Positions 1-11,600 of a stretch of DNA of 64,000 bases are shown one piece after another. The first letter of the stretch is position 1; each line of letters opens with the position of its first letter. The notes beneath the pieces are model-generated. The model saw only the letters and a program-made list of their open reading frames with translations. It was not told where the DNA came from and ran no database searches. Position numbers and translations under genes: made by a program. Location of the stretch: the NCBI GenBank assembly GCA_947561715.1, contig OX387200.1, positions 7,008,501 to 7,072,500 on the forward strand. Reading direction: 5' to 3'. This DNA is from Ascidia mentula. Lineage: Eukaryota; Chordata; Ascidiacea; Phlebobranchia; Ascidiidae.

Positions 1-2793
1 AGGGCAATACGAGCTGCCCGAGCACTTGGTGAGAGAACAGCAACAGAACTGATCTTACTGCATCAAAACCCTAGCACATTGTCTACAAGTTTATGGACAG
101 CTGTGCGGAGTAGAGGTTGCCAGTTTCTTGGACCTGCCATGCAGGAAGAAGCATTAAAACTGGTACATCTTGCTTTGGAAGACCGTACAGAACTGGCAAG
201 AAAAGTTCTTGTTCAGTTGGTGGTCAAAAAGCTCCGTACACAGTTTACACAGGCATCCAAGACCAGTATTGGGCATGTAGTGCAGTTACTGTACCGTGCT
301 TCATGTTTCAAAGTCACAAAACGCGAGGGTGACTCTTCCTTAATGAGGCTTAAGGACGAATTTTTACAATATGATGACTTGAGAAAAGAGCATGATACAC
401 AGATTGTGCAGATTGCTAGAGAGGCTGGCCTACGGATTGCTCCAGACCAGTGGAGTGCTCTTCTCTATGGTGACCAAGTGCACAAGTCTTATATGCAATC
501 TATCATAGATAAGTTGCAAAGTGGAGTGACTTTCCAACAGTGCATCCAAGATCTTAGTCTTGCCCTTAATCGATCAGGTGACCCAGGCAATATACAACGA
601 CTTATTCCCGCTTTCAAGTGCCTAGCACAAATTGATGTTGAAAACACGTCCTCAGATTGGGGTTTGTTGGTCGAAAGCATGAGTTGTGCCAAGATGGTAA
701 TACAGGAGCTGGTCAGTTTCAGTAAAAAGCATCACCATTCCATGTGGCAAAACCAGGACTCATCCCAGCAATCCAGCAAGTACAAGACTTCATTATGTCG
801 TGACTTTAAGAACAAAGGCATATGCCCACGTGGGGCAACGTGCACTTTTGCCCACTCTGACCATGAACTGCAATTTCATCGCAATCGCCGTAAGAAAGGT
901 GGGCAAAATGCACTAATGCAAAACAATTTTATTGACGAAGCTGTTGAATCTGGCAGCAATGAACCTAGCCACAACATGTATCAGTTTCAAACACCACAAA
1001 ACATAAACAGCACGTGCAGTCACACATGCAGCTGCACGTTGACACAATCATATGGAAATGCACAAGGACCAACTTACCCGACTAATCCTGAACCAATGCG
1101 GCAGGAATCTTTACAAGGACCTCCGCCGATATACAAAAACCCACCGACTTCTGTTCAAAATTCACATCCCCAACATCAAATGCCTGCTGTATATCACCCG
1201 TCAATGGCTGTTCAACAACCAGTGGTACCAATGCAGCCCCCACCACCAGTCATGAGCCATCAACCCAGACCTCATGTGCAGTCACACCAAGTCCACTATC
1301 GGCAAGTCAGTTCTGTTGTTCCAAGACCAGTTACTGTGATGCAAAGTGAACCGGCACCACAAGGCACTATTATCCATGAACAACAAACCCCATATTACCC
1401 CCAAAACTACCCACCAGGCACTGTGCACATTGTTTCTGATCCCCACAGCCTTCAGGGAAACCCCCAAGTTCCTTCCCACCCTATCGTGCACCACTATGCC
1501 ACACAGCACCCGCATATGCAGACTCCTCAACAACAACAACCGCAACAGTATGTGGTGAGACCCCAATATCTGCCCGTGCAAAGCCAAGTACCACACCAGG
1601 ATGTGGTGCAGCCTGTTTTCATGCCCCACGGGTCTACTCCAGTACAAGAGCAGCAGAGAGCAATGTTTATGGAACCTGTTACACAGGTTGTGCAGCAAGA
1701 GTATGCTGTAGTCCATCCAGTAACAACAACAATGTCTCCAGTGCTGCAACTAGAGCCGAACAATGTCGCCTTTACAGTTAATCATGCTAGGTCAGCCAGT
1801 CCCGCTAATGCTGAGTCTTGCTCTCTTGAGGAGCTAAGGCAGCGTAAAATGGAAGTCATAAACAAGTTGGTACAAAAACGCATTGTAACACCTAAGTCCA
1901 CCGCTGCCTTTCAACAACAATTCACTTCAAATACCGCTGAGTTCAGCAATGCTTCTTCTATGCACATGGAGATGAAAAGCCACCAGATGATGGTTGCCAT
2001 GTCCACTGGGGCACCAGCAGAACAAAATCCAGAACAATTGGCTTGTCACACAACCCCAGTGGCCACAAGTGACTATAAACTGGTTTCCAGTAATTACAAC
2101 CTTTGGACAGGTACAACATGCCTTTCATCATTAAGCAGCTTGTCACAACTTAACAACAATGGTATTCAGTGCAGTCCCGTAGTTGATGTTATGAGCTACC
2201 ATGACACATCAACATCACAAGTTGCTGCTTCTGGCTGGTATAGCAAGGAGTTATATACCTCTCCCGCAGCACATTGCTCCTCACCAGCACCAGAAGACAT
2301 ACAAAGTTTCATTACAAATGATGATGATTTCTATCCTATTCAAGACCAGCGGATTGTGAGCAAGTACGGGCCAATTGCACGAACAGTCAAATCTAGAACA
2401 ACGCCTGCATGTCCAGAGCAAGTTACTGCCAATGCAAATAGCTTCACACAGCCATTTCCATCTGATAGTGACCGCAATAGAAGCAACTTCATGGTTAACC
2501 CACCTTCGGAACAGCATGGCAACCCTGCTGTTTGTACTGAAGTGGAGCCTACTGTCACAGAAAGGCCACCAACCCTAAAGCGCACCGTGCGCCTTCCAGA
2601 TCTTCTTGTAAACAGTCAGCATGGACAGATGCCTTTGGTTGATAATGTACTGATGAATCAGGCAATTCCAGAAAATATGCAGTCGGAGATGAAGGATGAG
2701 ACTGAAGACCTTCTTTTAGCAATTGAACTACAGCAAATTGAAATGGGAATCCAGCAGAAGCTGATTACCCAGAAAACAAACACAAGCTCCTAG
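1..2793 (+). CDS. RC3H1: Roquin (RC3H1/2-type), 3' part, incomplete at 5' end
   Basis: This is an RNA-binding E3 ligase family member that recognises stem-loop decay elements in mRNA 3'UTRs and recruits the deadenylation machinery in the cytoplasm. Frame 1 is open from base 1, so the gene continues to the left, where the RING finger should be. Codons 1 to about 230 are the rest of the ROQ/HEPN region. Three residues known from memory of the mammalian protein to contact the RNA stem-loop are all present: Lys in ARKVL (codon 68, mammalian K220), Lys in ASKTSIGH (K239) and Arg in KVTKRE (R260). A CCCH zinc finger, C-x8-C-x5-C-x3-H, follows around nt 797-855. After it comes a long Pro/Gln/His-rich low-complexity tail, with a short charged helix ([11 protein letters not shown]) near codon 610. 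Stop is TAG at 2791-2793. The whole visible part is one exon of 930 codons. The family assignment is firm; which vertebrate paralogue it matches cannot be said. Confidence 0.93.
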   Translation, partial: RAIRAARALGERTATELILLHQNPSTLSTSLWTAVRSRGCQFLGPAMQEEALKLVHLALEDRTELARKVLVQLVVKKLRTQFTQASKTSIGHVVQLLYRASCFKVTKREGDSSLMRLKDEFLQYDDLRKEHDTQIVQIAREAGLRIAPDQWSALLYGDQVHKSYMQSIIDKLQSGVTFQQCIQDLSLALNRSGDPGNIQRLIPAFKCLAQIDVENTSSDWGLLVESMSCAKMVIQELVSFSKKHHHSMWQNQDSSQQSSKYKTSLCRDFKNKGICPRGATCTFAHSDHELQFHRNRRKKGGQNALMQNNFIDEAVESGSNEPSHNMYQFQTPQNINSTCSHTCSCTLTQSYGNAQGPTYPTNPEPMRQESLQGPPPIYKNPPTSVQNSHPQHQMPAVYHPSMAVQQPVVPMQPPPPVMSHQPRPHVQSHQVHYRQVSSVVPRPVTVMQSEPAPQGTIIHEQQTPYYPQNYPPGTVHIVSDPHSLQGNPQVPSHPIVHHYATQHPHMQTPQQQQPQQYVVRPQYLPVQSQVPHQDVVQPVFMPHGSTPVQEQQRAMFMEPVTQVVQQEYAVVHPVTTTMSPVLQLEPNNVAFTVNHARSASPANAESCSLEELRQRKMEVINKLVQKRIVTPKSTAAFQQQFTSNTAEFSNASSMHMEMKSHQMMVAMSTGAPAEQNPEQLACHTTPVATSDYKLVSSNYNLWTGTTCLSSLSSLSQLNNNGIQCSPVVDVMSYHDTSTSQVAASGWYSKELYTSPAAHCSSPAPEDIQSFITNDDDFYPIQDQRIVSKYGPIARTVKSRTTPACPEQVTANANSFTQPFPSDSDRNRSNFMVNPPSEQHGNPAVCTEVEPTVTERPPTLKRTVRLPDLLVNSQHGQMPLVDNVLMNQAIPENMQSEMKDETEDLLLAIELQQIEMGIQQKLITQKTNTSS

Positions 2794-4143
2794 TGGTCAT
2801 ATTATTATGGCTAGTGTTTACTTTTTGAACATATGCTGTGTATATTTTTTGTTCGCTTGATGGCAAACAGATGAATGTGTATGTATTCGTTTTTGCTGCA
2901 GTTGTAGTGCCTACTTGTACAAAGCATCAGCCCTGTTTTGCATTAACTTAATGCATCAATTTTAAGTTCAGCATGATAGTAATGCCTAGGTATATCATTG
3001 ACTGTTTTCAGCAGTTTCATGTTTTGCTATCCTTCATAATGTGCTCTCCAGTGTACATATTGTACCAATATTGGTTTGCTTTCTTTTGAGCAGTTTACCT
3101 GTTAACTTGCTCCGGTGAGCAAGTCCTGCCTCTTGCTTTTGTGTGAATATTTTTTCCTTTGGACCATATTGTGTAAAAGTCTTTCATATGTCTATATGCA
3201 TCACTTAAATTACCAGTTATTTTCTGGGTGATGCCTGTTTTAGACCCATCTCTATTTCAGAGTGTACCATTTTAGTTTGGTACCAGCTGTGTTTGTAATG
3301 AAAACATGTTGCTTTAAAAAGCATTTCTTATGGCAAACCTACTCGTTTCACGACACATATTGCTTAGTAGTGTGTAACACTTACTTAGTGCCTGTTACAA
3401 AGCCCTGTTAGTTTACCAGCTGATGTGTTGTACTTGCAGTTTTTGCAAGCTTGAGTTACATGAATTGTGAAGTTGCTATTTTGTTATGTCAATCCAAGTT
3501 CAAAGAGTTGATTTAGTAAACCTTTTTTTTACACCTGAACTAAATTGAGTTATTTGTTTAACTATTCCAATCGCAAAAAAACACCATGTGTTTCAACAAG
3601 TTATTGTCATTCATAACTGACATATATATGCCACTGTTTACAGCGTTCCATTTGAAATTTCTTTGATTATGGCTGTGTTTTACCCAACTTCACAGCAGCA
3701 CTATTTACTTGTGATTTGTTAAAATTTGTCCGAATAAGGACAAACTGTAGTCTCACATAAGGAAAGTCCACAGATTCCATGACCATTTTAATGGCCTGCC
3801 TTCTGCTATGCTGTAGATGATGTAGGTAGTTCAAACCAATGTGACTTAACTGCAATTATGGTATAGTTGTGCATGAAATGTTTAATCCAGTATCCAATCA
3901 AGTTTTATTTCTGTAATTGTATGTACTGGGAGAATTAAGGCATGATCAGGAAAGTGCCCACTTTCAGGCAACAAATGTTTGTTAGCTGTACATATCTTCT
4001 TCCCTGTCATTTTCCTTTTCTCTTTTGTAAAAAAAAATGCATTCCTTCGTGTGTCTGGCAGGTGTTGGACCATTTAGAAACGAACAATGATTCCCTGAAT
4101 GACAGCAAATGTGCTGTTGACTGCCTGACAGTAAAGAGGAGCA
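2794..4143 (+). other. Roquin 3'UTR and Roquin-TAB1 intergenic region
   Basis: This AT-rich stretch has no coding signal in any frame that I can support. The first part must be the Roquin 3'UTR. It holds a Pumilio-type octamer TGTACATA at 3052-3059. No canonical AATAAA was found on the + strand, so the Roquin polyadenylation site is undefined. A good splice-acceptor-like tract (pyrimidines, then GGCAG) ends at about 4061, upstream of the TAB1 start. It could be the acceptor of a TAB1 5'UTR intron or a spliced-leader site, which is common in tunicates; this is inference. Confidence 0.5.
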
Positions 4144-7100
4144 ATGGATGCAATTGGAACCCCAGACACCACTGGTTCATCAACACCAAGTCCGAACCGA
4201 CGAATGTTGCAAAGATCTGGAATGAGCTGGACAGATGACTTGCCCCAGTGTCCCTTGTCTGATGTGGGCGTGGCATCAAATATGGTATATTTGGCTGATG
4301 GAAGGGCAACTGAAGCTTATCCTTATGAAGATCGGGCATTTAACTTTTCGTAAGTGGATGAATATGTATAATAAACACCCATACATAAACACAATAAAGT
4401 ATTTTTTTTTCAACCTGTTTTTGTTATCATCATTGAGTATCATTGCAATATGTTAAAAATTTAGGTAATGGATTATTTTTCTATGATTAGGCCACATTTT
4501 CCATGCTAGTATATATGGCATGTGACTGTGTGAGCTTACAATTTTACAAAACTTGAACAATTTAGTGGATTCCGATTAAACAGCAATAAATTTTCTATTG
4601 GGGATATTGGGTGAAACAGATTTATGACCATCATATGGTTGAAACACATGAGGCCAGCCGTTACATCAGCAAGCTAAAAAAATTCTTTTGTTGCAGCACT
4701 GACAATGATTGCTATCTCTATGGAGTGTTTGATGGTTATGATGGAAGTAGAGCTGCTCATTTCAGTGCAGAGAGATTACCTGCCGAACTTCTTCTTGGGC
4801 AGCTTACGCCACATATGGCAGACAAGTCTGTAAAAAACATTTTAAAGCAGGCTTTAAGTGTCGTTGAAAGAGGGTTCTTCGAGTCTATTGACAATGAACT
4901 TGCAAAGAAAACACATTTGCAGTCACAGGTATACATGGCAAAATTGCTATCATTTTTTTTATCTATGCCTTGTGTTTTCTCTTTAATACTCTATTGTTTT
5001 ATGCCTGCGGTTTCCAACCTGGAGTTCTTGGAGATCTGCAAGATTGTTTTAGGGGGAGTAAATGAAAAACATTTAAATTAATTTTTTTGAAGACATTTCT
5101 ATTTGTTGTGCCACATCCATCTTTTAGTTAATTAATATAGGTTTCTATATGCTAAATAGGGTCTATGACCACAAAAAGGTTGAGAACCACTGTGTAATGT
5201 GGTTTGTAAAAATAGGACACTCCCATTCCTTAGTGGTGATCTGTTGTTAGTAAAAATGGGGGTATAACATGAAGTTAAAAGTGCAGTTTGTATGTAGGTG
5301 ATGAATGTATTACCTACAAACAAAACCAACACTTATTTTTGCAGTTGCCCGACAGGCTTACTCCTGAAATAGCAGAAAAGCATTATCCCGGGGTTGTCAA
5401 ACAAATAAAGGCACTCAACGATGCAATAAAAGGTGGCACAACTGCTGTGGTTGCTCTTGTGGTCAACAACAATCTATATGTAGCTAATGTTGGTGACAGT
5501 AGAGCCCTGCTTTGCCAACGAGATCAACAGGGCAGGCTGGATGTAAGTGTATTATTAAGGCTTGAGGTTAACCATTATGCCAATAAAATTATTTAATGAA
5601 AAACAGTTGATAGATAAGAAAAACATAGCCAGTTATTTGGCAAAGGGAAAGTGGTTTTCTGTGTAGCAATATCTCTTACTCACTAAACCACAATTTATTG
5701 GGTTAGCAAATGGGTTACCTTTGCATTATATTCTGTTCCTATGAAGCTTTTGTACATGTACTATATGTTGTACAGGTAAGTAGTGATACTCACATGTGAA
5801 TTTGTACGAAATGAGGATGGTTTTATAACTTAACGGCGTGAAACACATCAACATCAGCATAAATAGCAGTTATTTAAAAGCTCATTATTATACTTACAGG
5901 TGAAGCAATTAACTTTGAATCATGATATTAACAATGATGAGGAGTTGAATAGACTTTCTAGGATGGGACTAAATGTAGAAAAAATCATGGAAAGAGGGAA
6001 ACTAGGTAAGCATACACGTTTAAGGTTTTGGATTTTGTAAACAAGTATATTCGCCTTTAACTTTTAATATACCAAACAAGTCATTTCTTGATGTTTACCT
6101 GTAGTAACTTTTCATGTGTACACGGTTACTGTCAGGTAAAATAAAAACAAGAATAAGGATGCTTAAATTTGTTTTGTTTTCAATAGGAATGAACGAATGC
6201 ACGCGTTGTATCGGAGATTACGGCGTGAAAGGAGGATACAAAGAAAACGAGGCTCTCCGCAGCGCCACTAGCGAACCTGTCATTTCCAATCCCGAAATAT
6301 TTGGGGGATTTCCTATCTCGGAAATAGAAGGTAATGTGATGCAATAAAGTAGGCCATGAGACGAAGTTACCATCGCTTGTGTATTCAGGTGGATTTCTTG
6401 TCTTGATGTCTGATGACGTTTATAAGTCGTTGGAACAAGCGAACGGCACAAAGAACGCGAACGGGGACATCGCTGCCATGATCTCACATGAACTTTTGTG
6501 CAGAAGCCAAATCACTGGTCAGTTTTTAAACATCATGCGACATGGAGCAAATTGTCGTCTGTAGTTTCGTCAAAATATCCCCGGGAATTTGGACGTAAAT
6601 ATGTTAGGCGCAGGACCATGTCTTTTTTTTTCACATCATAGATTTCTTTTGTGGCCAAACATCGACGAACAACATCAGCCTCTTAACTTTCTACTGAAAA
6701 TAAAATAGTTGTACGTGACATTGTTTGACAAGTATATCACAAGAGAATTTTTTCCTCTTCGCAACACATAACCTTACACTTAAAACGAATCTGTTGTAAT
6801 GAACCAGGTGTGGCACAAAGGGTGATTGACCAGATAGCGTACTTACACCGACGAGCGTTCGGCAAAACTCACACACTAAGTCGGGGCGACATCACTCTGG
6901 TTGTTCGAAACATCAACCATCCAACTGGAACGAAGGATCTCTCTGTAAAGTGCCCTATTCTCCCAGGCAAGTAAACGTGCAACAACAGCTTAACAATTTG
7001 GGCTGTGGTTTGCTGTTAAATTTCCGCTGTCTAACTTGTTACGCAATATAACCACGAAAAGGAACTGTATCACTAAGAATTTGTTAATAGCTCAATAAAA

Positions 7101-7607
7101 ACTGTTTTCTCCTTCATAAATTATGTTTTACAAGAATCGAGTTTTTCTCAACCAATAGATCTTTCTGGAAAACATCCCGTTTCTGTCCCATACAACAAGA
7201 GGAACTCCACTGAGCTTCGGCCTGTTGGTAAGCCCTTCGAGGGGCTAAACGGGAAACCCCCTGTCACCCTATCCCTGGTAATGCCGAATCCTGGCACTGC
7301 CCCGACTGGTGCCAGACCTGGAATTCCCCGTCCTCATTTGGGTACTTCGAGCTCGAGTACCCCTCCGTCGGACGACACACCCACCAATTTGTCAATGGGC
7401 CCAGAACAGGGGGACGCGCTGGCGGGGCCATCAGGGCAATCCCCGGGAGCTGAGCTGGGTGAAGAGTTTTACCACACCGATTTAAATGAGCCCATGCAAT
7501 TGGACCCCGATGGAAAGGTCGCACCCTACGTAAGTTTCGCTAGTTTCGACGAGGAAGCGTGGCTAAAACTTCGAAAGGCCAGGAAGGACGGAAAAGGCTT
7601 GAAGTGA
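4144..7607 (+). CDS. TAB1: TAB1, TAK1-binding protein with PP2C-like fold (8 exons)
   Basis: TAB1 is the cytoplasmic scaffold that binds and activates the MAP3K TAK1 in TGF-beta and innate immune signalling. Exons: 4144-4349, 4697-4928, 5345-5542, 5900-6005, 6187-6330, 6389-6517, 6808-6966, 7159-7607. All phases join to give 540 aa (human about 504). An in-frame TAA at 4132-4134 supports the ATG at 4144. The N-terminus has the TAB1-typical SWTDDLPQCPLSDVGVASN. The PP2C-like domain runs to about residue 370 (GVFDGYDG, LYVANVGDSRALLC, GDYGVKGGY, LVLMSDDVY, ITLVVRN). A low-complexity linker follows. The C-terminus has PYVSFASF at about 514-521, matching the PYVDFAEF TAK1-binding helix of human TAB1. 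Intron 7 needs a GC donor (CCAG|GCAAGT) to keep frame. Unlike human TAB1, several PP2C metal-site Asp residues are still present. Confidence 0.93.
5005..5192. mobile_element. hAT-like MITE in TAB1 intron 2
   Basis: The element is bounded by inverted termini CTGCGGTTTCCAACC (5005-5019) and GGTTGAGAACCACTG (5178-5192). The right end is the reverse complement of CAGTGGTTCTCAACC, a terminus typical of hAT/Charlie-type transposons (known family pattern, from memory). The 188-bp size and lack of coding sequence suggest a non-autonomous copy. No clear 8-bp target duplication survives. Confidence 0.55.
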
Positions 7608-7947
7608 GGATAATGACTTTGTGAGGTTCTCAACCTACAATTGCTAATATCGCTGCTCTGTCTCAGTTGATTGTGGGGTCAATTCGAAGATGACGTTTAG
7701 AGTTCGCGACAAAAGAAGTTTTGGGAGCCTGTTTGCAGTTCATGTCTAACAAAACACCATCCATTTGTAGTTTTTATTTAATCCTTGCCGTTTTGCCGCC
7801 GTGCTTGTCGGCCTGTGTTTTGGTACTGTTATATAATGTAATTCAGAACTGACAATGTCATGTGCCGTTTTGTTTGGACTATCGTGCTTCGGTGTTATGT
7901 GCACTTACTTGTGAACGATTTATGATCATGTGGAGTTGGATCAAACA

Positions 7948-7953
7948 AATAAA
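7948..7953 (+). promoter_or_regulatory. Polyadenylation signal AATAAA of TAB1
   Basis: Canonical hexamer 340 bp after the TAB1 stop codon and upstream of the next gene on the same strand. Confidence 0.7.
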
Positions 7954-8645
7954 GAACTAAGTGCCTCGTTGAAGCTTAATCACGTCACAAAAATACCCCG
8001 TGAAGTTGTTGTGGTTGTGTTTACGCATCTGCGGCTTATGGAACTTGTCTTTGATTAAAGGTAACGTTTACCTATCTTGTCAACCTCTGAAAAAACACGC
8101 AATGGGGAAACTCGCCAGGCAAGTTTTTGCTCACTGGTGTTTACATTTTGTCTTGTAGACCACCTACAGCATAAGAGCGCAGGTCCATGGTCGTGTGTTA
8201 ATACCTACCTGGAAACGTGACTTACGTCACTCGCTTCCTAGGGTCAGGTGGCTTTATTTAGCTTGGGCTGCGTTGTCACCATATTCTGATGATAAATGTG
8301 ATCGCCAAGTCTTGCATGTGACAATCATACCACGATGTTGAAAAGTATTGTTATTTTTTCGTTGACAGATATTATCAATGAAAGTTTAGAAAAATATATT
8401 TTATTTAACGATAGCTTCTGCCAAGGCAAGGCGTAAAATTTGACGCCTACCACACACCCCGCAAGCATTTTACTTTCAGCCAGACGCGGCAAACTGAAGT
8501 TTCCCTTTGTGGATGTTTGCTGTCTTGCGGAAGCTCTGCTTTTGGTTCAGCTACGAGGCGAAGGGCGCTTTTAGTTCCTGTAAGAATTGAAACCACGCAT
8601 TAAGTGAAAAGCTAATGCAGTGTTCAGTTCTGCAGTGTATGTACC

Positions 8646-8654
8646 TTTTCGCGC
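8646..8654 (+). promoter_or_regulatory. E2F-like site in the DNMT3 5' region
   Basis: TTTTCGCGC lies 22 bp upstream of the DNMT3 ATG and matches the E2F consensus TTTSGCGC. E2F control would suit a DNA methyltransferase, but one short motif is weak evidence. Confidence 0.35.
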
Positions 8655-8675
8655 AATCTGCACATCCCACATGCA

Positions 8676-11600
8676 ATGGAAAGAAATTCCAAGAAGGATT
8701 GCATTGTCATATCTTCTTCAGAGGTATGTTTTTGTGCTGTGTTTGTGTTGTGTTCTAATTACATGTTAACAAAAGGGCAAGTAAGAATTCATGCATATGC
8801 AAAAGCACTGAGCCTCGTTTACAGGCATGTTTGTTCTTGTGGGTTGATTAATACAGTGTAAAATGCAGATTTTTATGAGTTATTGCAATTTTCAACAATG
8901 CTGTAGGCCAGGCAAACAGCATTGTCATTTGGTTACACTATTGCTTTCTTCATTCAGTCAGACAGTGATCTGTATGACTTTTCACAAAAGTGGAAACGAA
9001 AGCCTGCAATATCACCCGAACACCATGCCTGCACCATGAAGAAGTTACGGGTGTCCATCCACCCATTGTCAATCCCATATGTACCAAAAAATGAAAGAAG
9101 TACAAGATGTGCAATAGTTACTCCCTTGCCAAGGGCACCCATTGTGAATAAGGAGCCTCTTGAAAGTAGCAGCTGTGATGATGATATAGATAAAATTGTG
9201 GAAACCTTAGAAAGGCAGTTGCAAAAGAAGAAGCAAAAACGCAAGCTCAAACGCTCTAAAAGGAGAATGTTTCGCCAAATCAGTGACAATTCCGAAACTG
9301 TCTCATCTGGCGATACATCGAACCAAATCCTTGATGGGTATACACGAAGTGTGGAGAAATGTGTAAGTGTAATACCTTATTGCATTATTCACAGCAGTTG
9401 TCATACCTTTTACTGTACAAGCAGGAAGTTATGAATCAATTCGACCAAATTTTCCCCGAAATGAGATGCTTGTTTTTGATGTAGAAAATTGGACTGAGAA
9501 GTGAAGTAAAAAGGGTTGTTCCCTTTCAGCTGCCAAGCCATTCCCTTGGAAAGTCACAAAGGAACAATGGAAGTGGTTCAGGCAATGATTTTGCAAAGTC
9601 CATTGATTATCTATTGCCGAAAGAAGTAGGTTGATAAAATAATGAATGATTCAAAATGGTTTAAAATACATGTCGTTTTTGTGTTGCAGCCCAATTGTGC
9701 TGACAAAAAGGAACATATGTTTGTATCCAATGGCATTATTAGTGAAGTGGATACAACAGATTCAGATGTTGAATACCAGAGAAAGGTATAGCTGGTTTTG
9801 TTGTATTTACTGAAATCTTAGCAGTATTTACTGAATATGATGATTTGAAAGAAATTTGATTAAATAAATGTGATATTAAGTTTGCCTTTATTAAAGAAAT
9901 GCATCAAAAATGATGGCGAATCAAAATCAAATGAAAAAAGATGCAGTTCTTTATCACAAAGTGTTTTGGAAACCAAAAGATTGAACTTTGAAAAAGTAAC
10001 AAATGGCAGTTCACAGCTTGAAGGTTTGCCAACCGTGTTGTCAGTTTGACTTCTTGCACTTGACACTGCTTTGTTTAACTGATAACACTTTTGTTGGAAA
10101 CAGATGTGTGTTTAACATGTGGAACTATGCAAAATGTAAAGGCAAAACATCCTTTGTTTAATGGCAGTCTTTGCCAAAAACATCTACTGATGTTCCAGGA
10201 ATGGTATTTCAAATATGATGAGGTAAAGCAGTATGTAACACACCAAATTCAACCATTTAAATTTGTTTTGCATGGAGGAACAGTTACTATTCAGTTAAGG
10301 GCACTAAAGATACATTGGGTTTCTGGCCTACAGCACTGGGCATTGGAATATTTTGGTTACTTGTGTATTTAGCCCAAAACTTTGTTTTGCAGGATGGTTG
10401 CCAATCTTATTGTGCCGTTTGTTGCATGGGAAACAATGTTGTTTTGTGTGACAATCTCGATTGTGGCAGGTAAATTCTAACAATTACTTAAGTGTGAAAG
10501 CATATGATTTTATTTGTCTGTTGAAATATCCAAGGTTCAGGTTGTGGCACTGGTTTAAGTGGCAATGGAGGCAACAAGTAATAAAACCTGCCAATTGCTG
10601 TTAACTGAGGAAATTAACAATTTCCGATAACCATAGAATGTTACACAATGGGTAGAGTGCCCAAATGTATTTGTGCTTGATAAAACATTGATTCAAAACT
10701 GAGGATTACTCAGCAAGTTTTGAAAGCCTGCTATGGCTTTGAACCAAATGACTTGCATATTATTTGACTTTTAGTAACATTGTAAATTGTGGTTCAGGTG
10801 TTACTGCTCAGATTGTCTACATTTTTTGATCGGCCCAGAGGAATACAAAAAGGTGGCAGCTTTAAAGAACTGGACATGCTACTTTTGCAGTGGAACACCC
10901 AATGGGAGTTTGCTACAAACTCGTGAGAATTGGAGGCAAAATCTCCGGTGCCTTTTTGCTGTGGATGACGAAACCACAAAATATGTAATTGGCCATCTTT
11001 TGCCTAACAAATTTGTGCATATTTTTTTTTATTCTTCTGTGTTTTCCCCAAGAAACATAAGTGACAGTACAAAGCATACCAAAAAAATTCTTACTTTTAC
11101 TTTGTGGATTTTTGGTTGCTGTCTTGATGCAGAAATAACAGTTGGAATTTAATTAAATAATACAAATGTGTTTCTTGTTGCAGTCAGTGCCACCAATACA
11201 TCCTCCTATTGCTCCACTGGACAGGGAGCCGATTAGAGTGCTTTCGTTATTCGACGGAATCGCAACAGGTCTGGTTGCACTAAAACAACTGGGTCTACAG
11301 GTGAGTGGTCATGTACAGCAAAGCACATTAAATTTATAGTTTTTTTCAAAACGGAATTATATTAGGGCCAGTGTTTGACAGTTGAAAGGCATAAATATGT
11401 AAGTTTTGTGAAGGAAAAACCCCGCGTTTTTATTGTATGTCAAACCATCGTACCGGCAAACGCGATTTTATACACCTTCTTACATGCTTGACAAGTGCCA
11501 CGAGCAATGCCAAGTTCAAACAACCGATCAGGTTTGAAAACGTCCACCCGATACAGAATCTTGCTAGTGCAAAACGAATAAACTCCATAGGCATTGTTGT

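Larger units (their letters stand above)
7608..8675 (+). other. TAB1 3'UTR and TAB1-DNMT3 intergenic region
   Basis: The TAB1 3'UTR runs to about 7970, after the AATAAA signal. The remaining 700 bp before the DNMT3 start should hold the DNMT3 promoter and 5'UTR. It contains a CRE-like TTACGTCA (8222-8229) and an E2F-like site close to the start codon. I looked here for an upstream exon encoding a PWWP domain (for example a Trp-Trp-Pro coding block) and saw none. Confidence 0.5.

Noticed and set aside
1282-1749. Minus-strand open frame of 155 codons inside Roquin
   Set aside because: It is a shadow of the Pro/Gln/His-rich low-complexity coding region on the plus strand; the plus-strand protein is a clear Roquin.
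7971-8675. A hidden PWWP exon for DNMT3
   Set aside because: No Trp-rich PWWP-like coding block was seen in any plus-strand frame of this interval.
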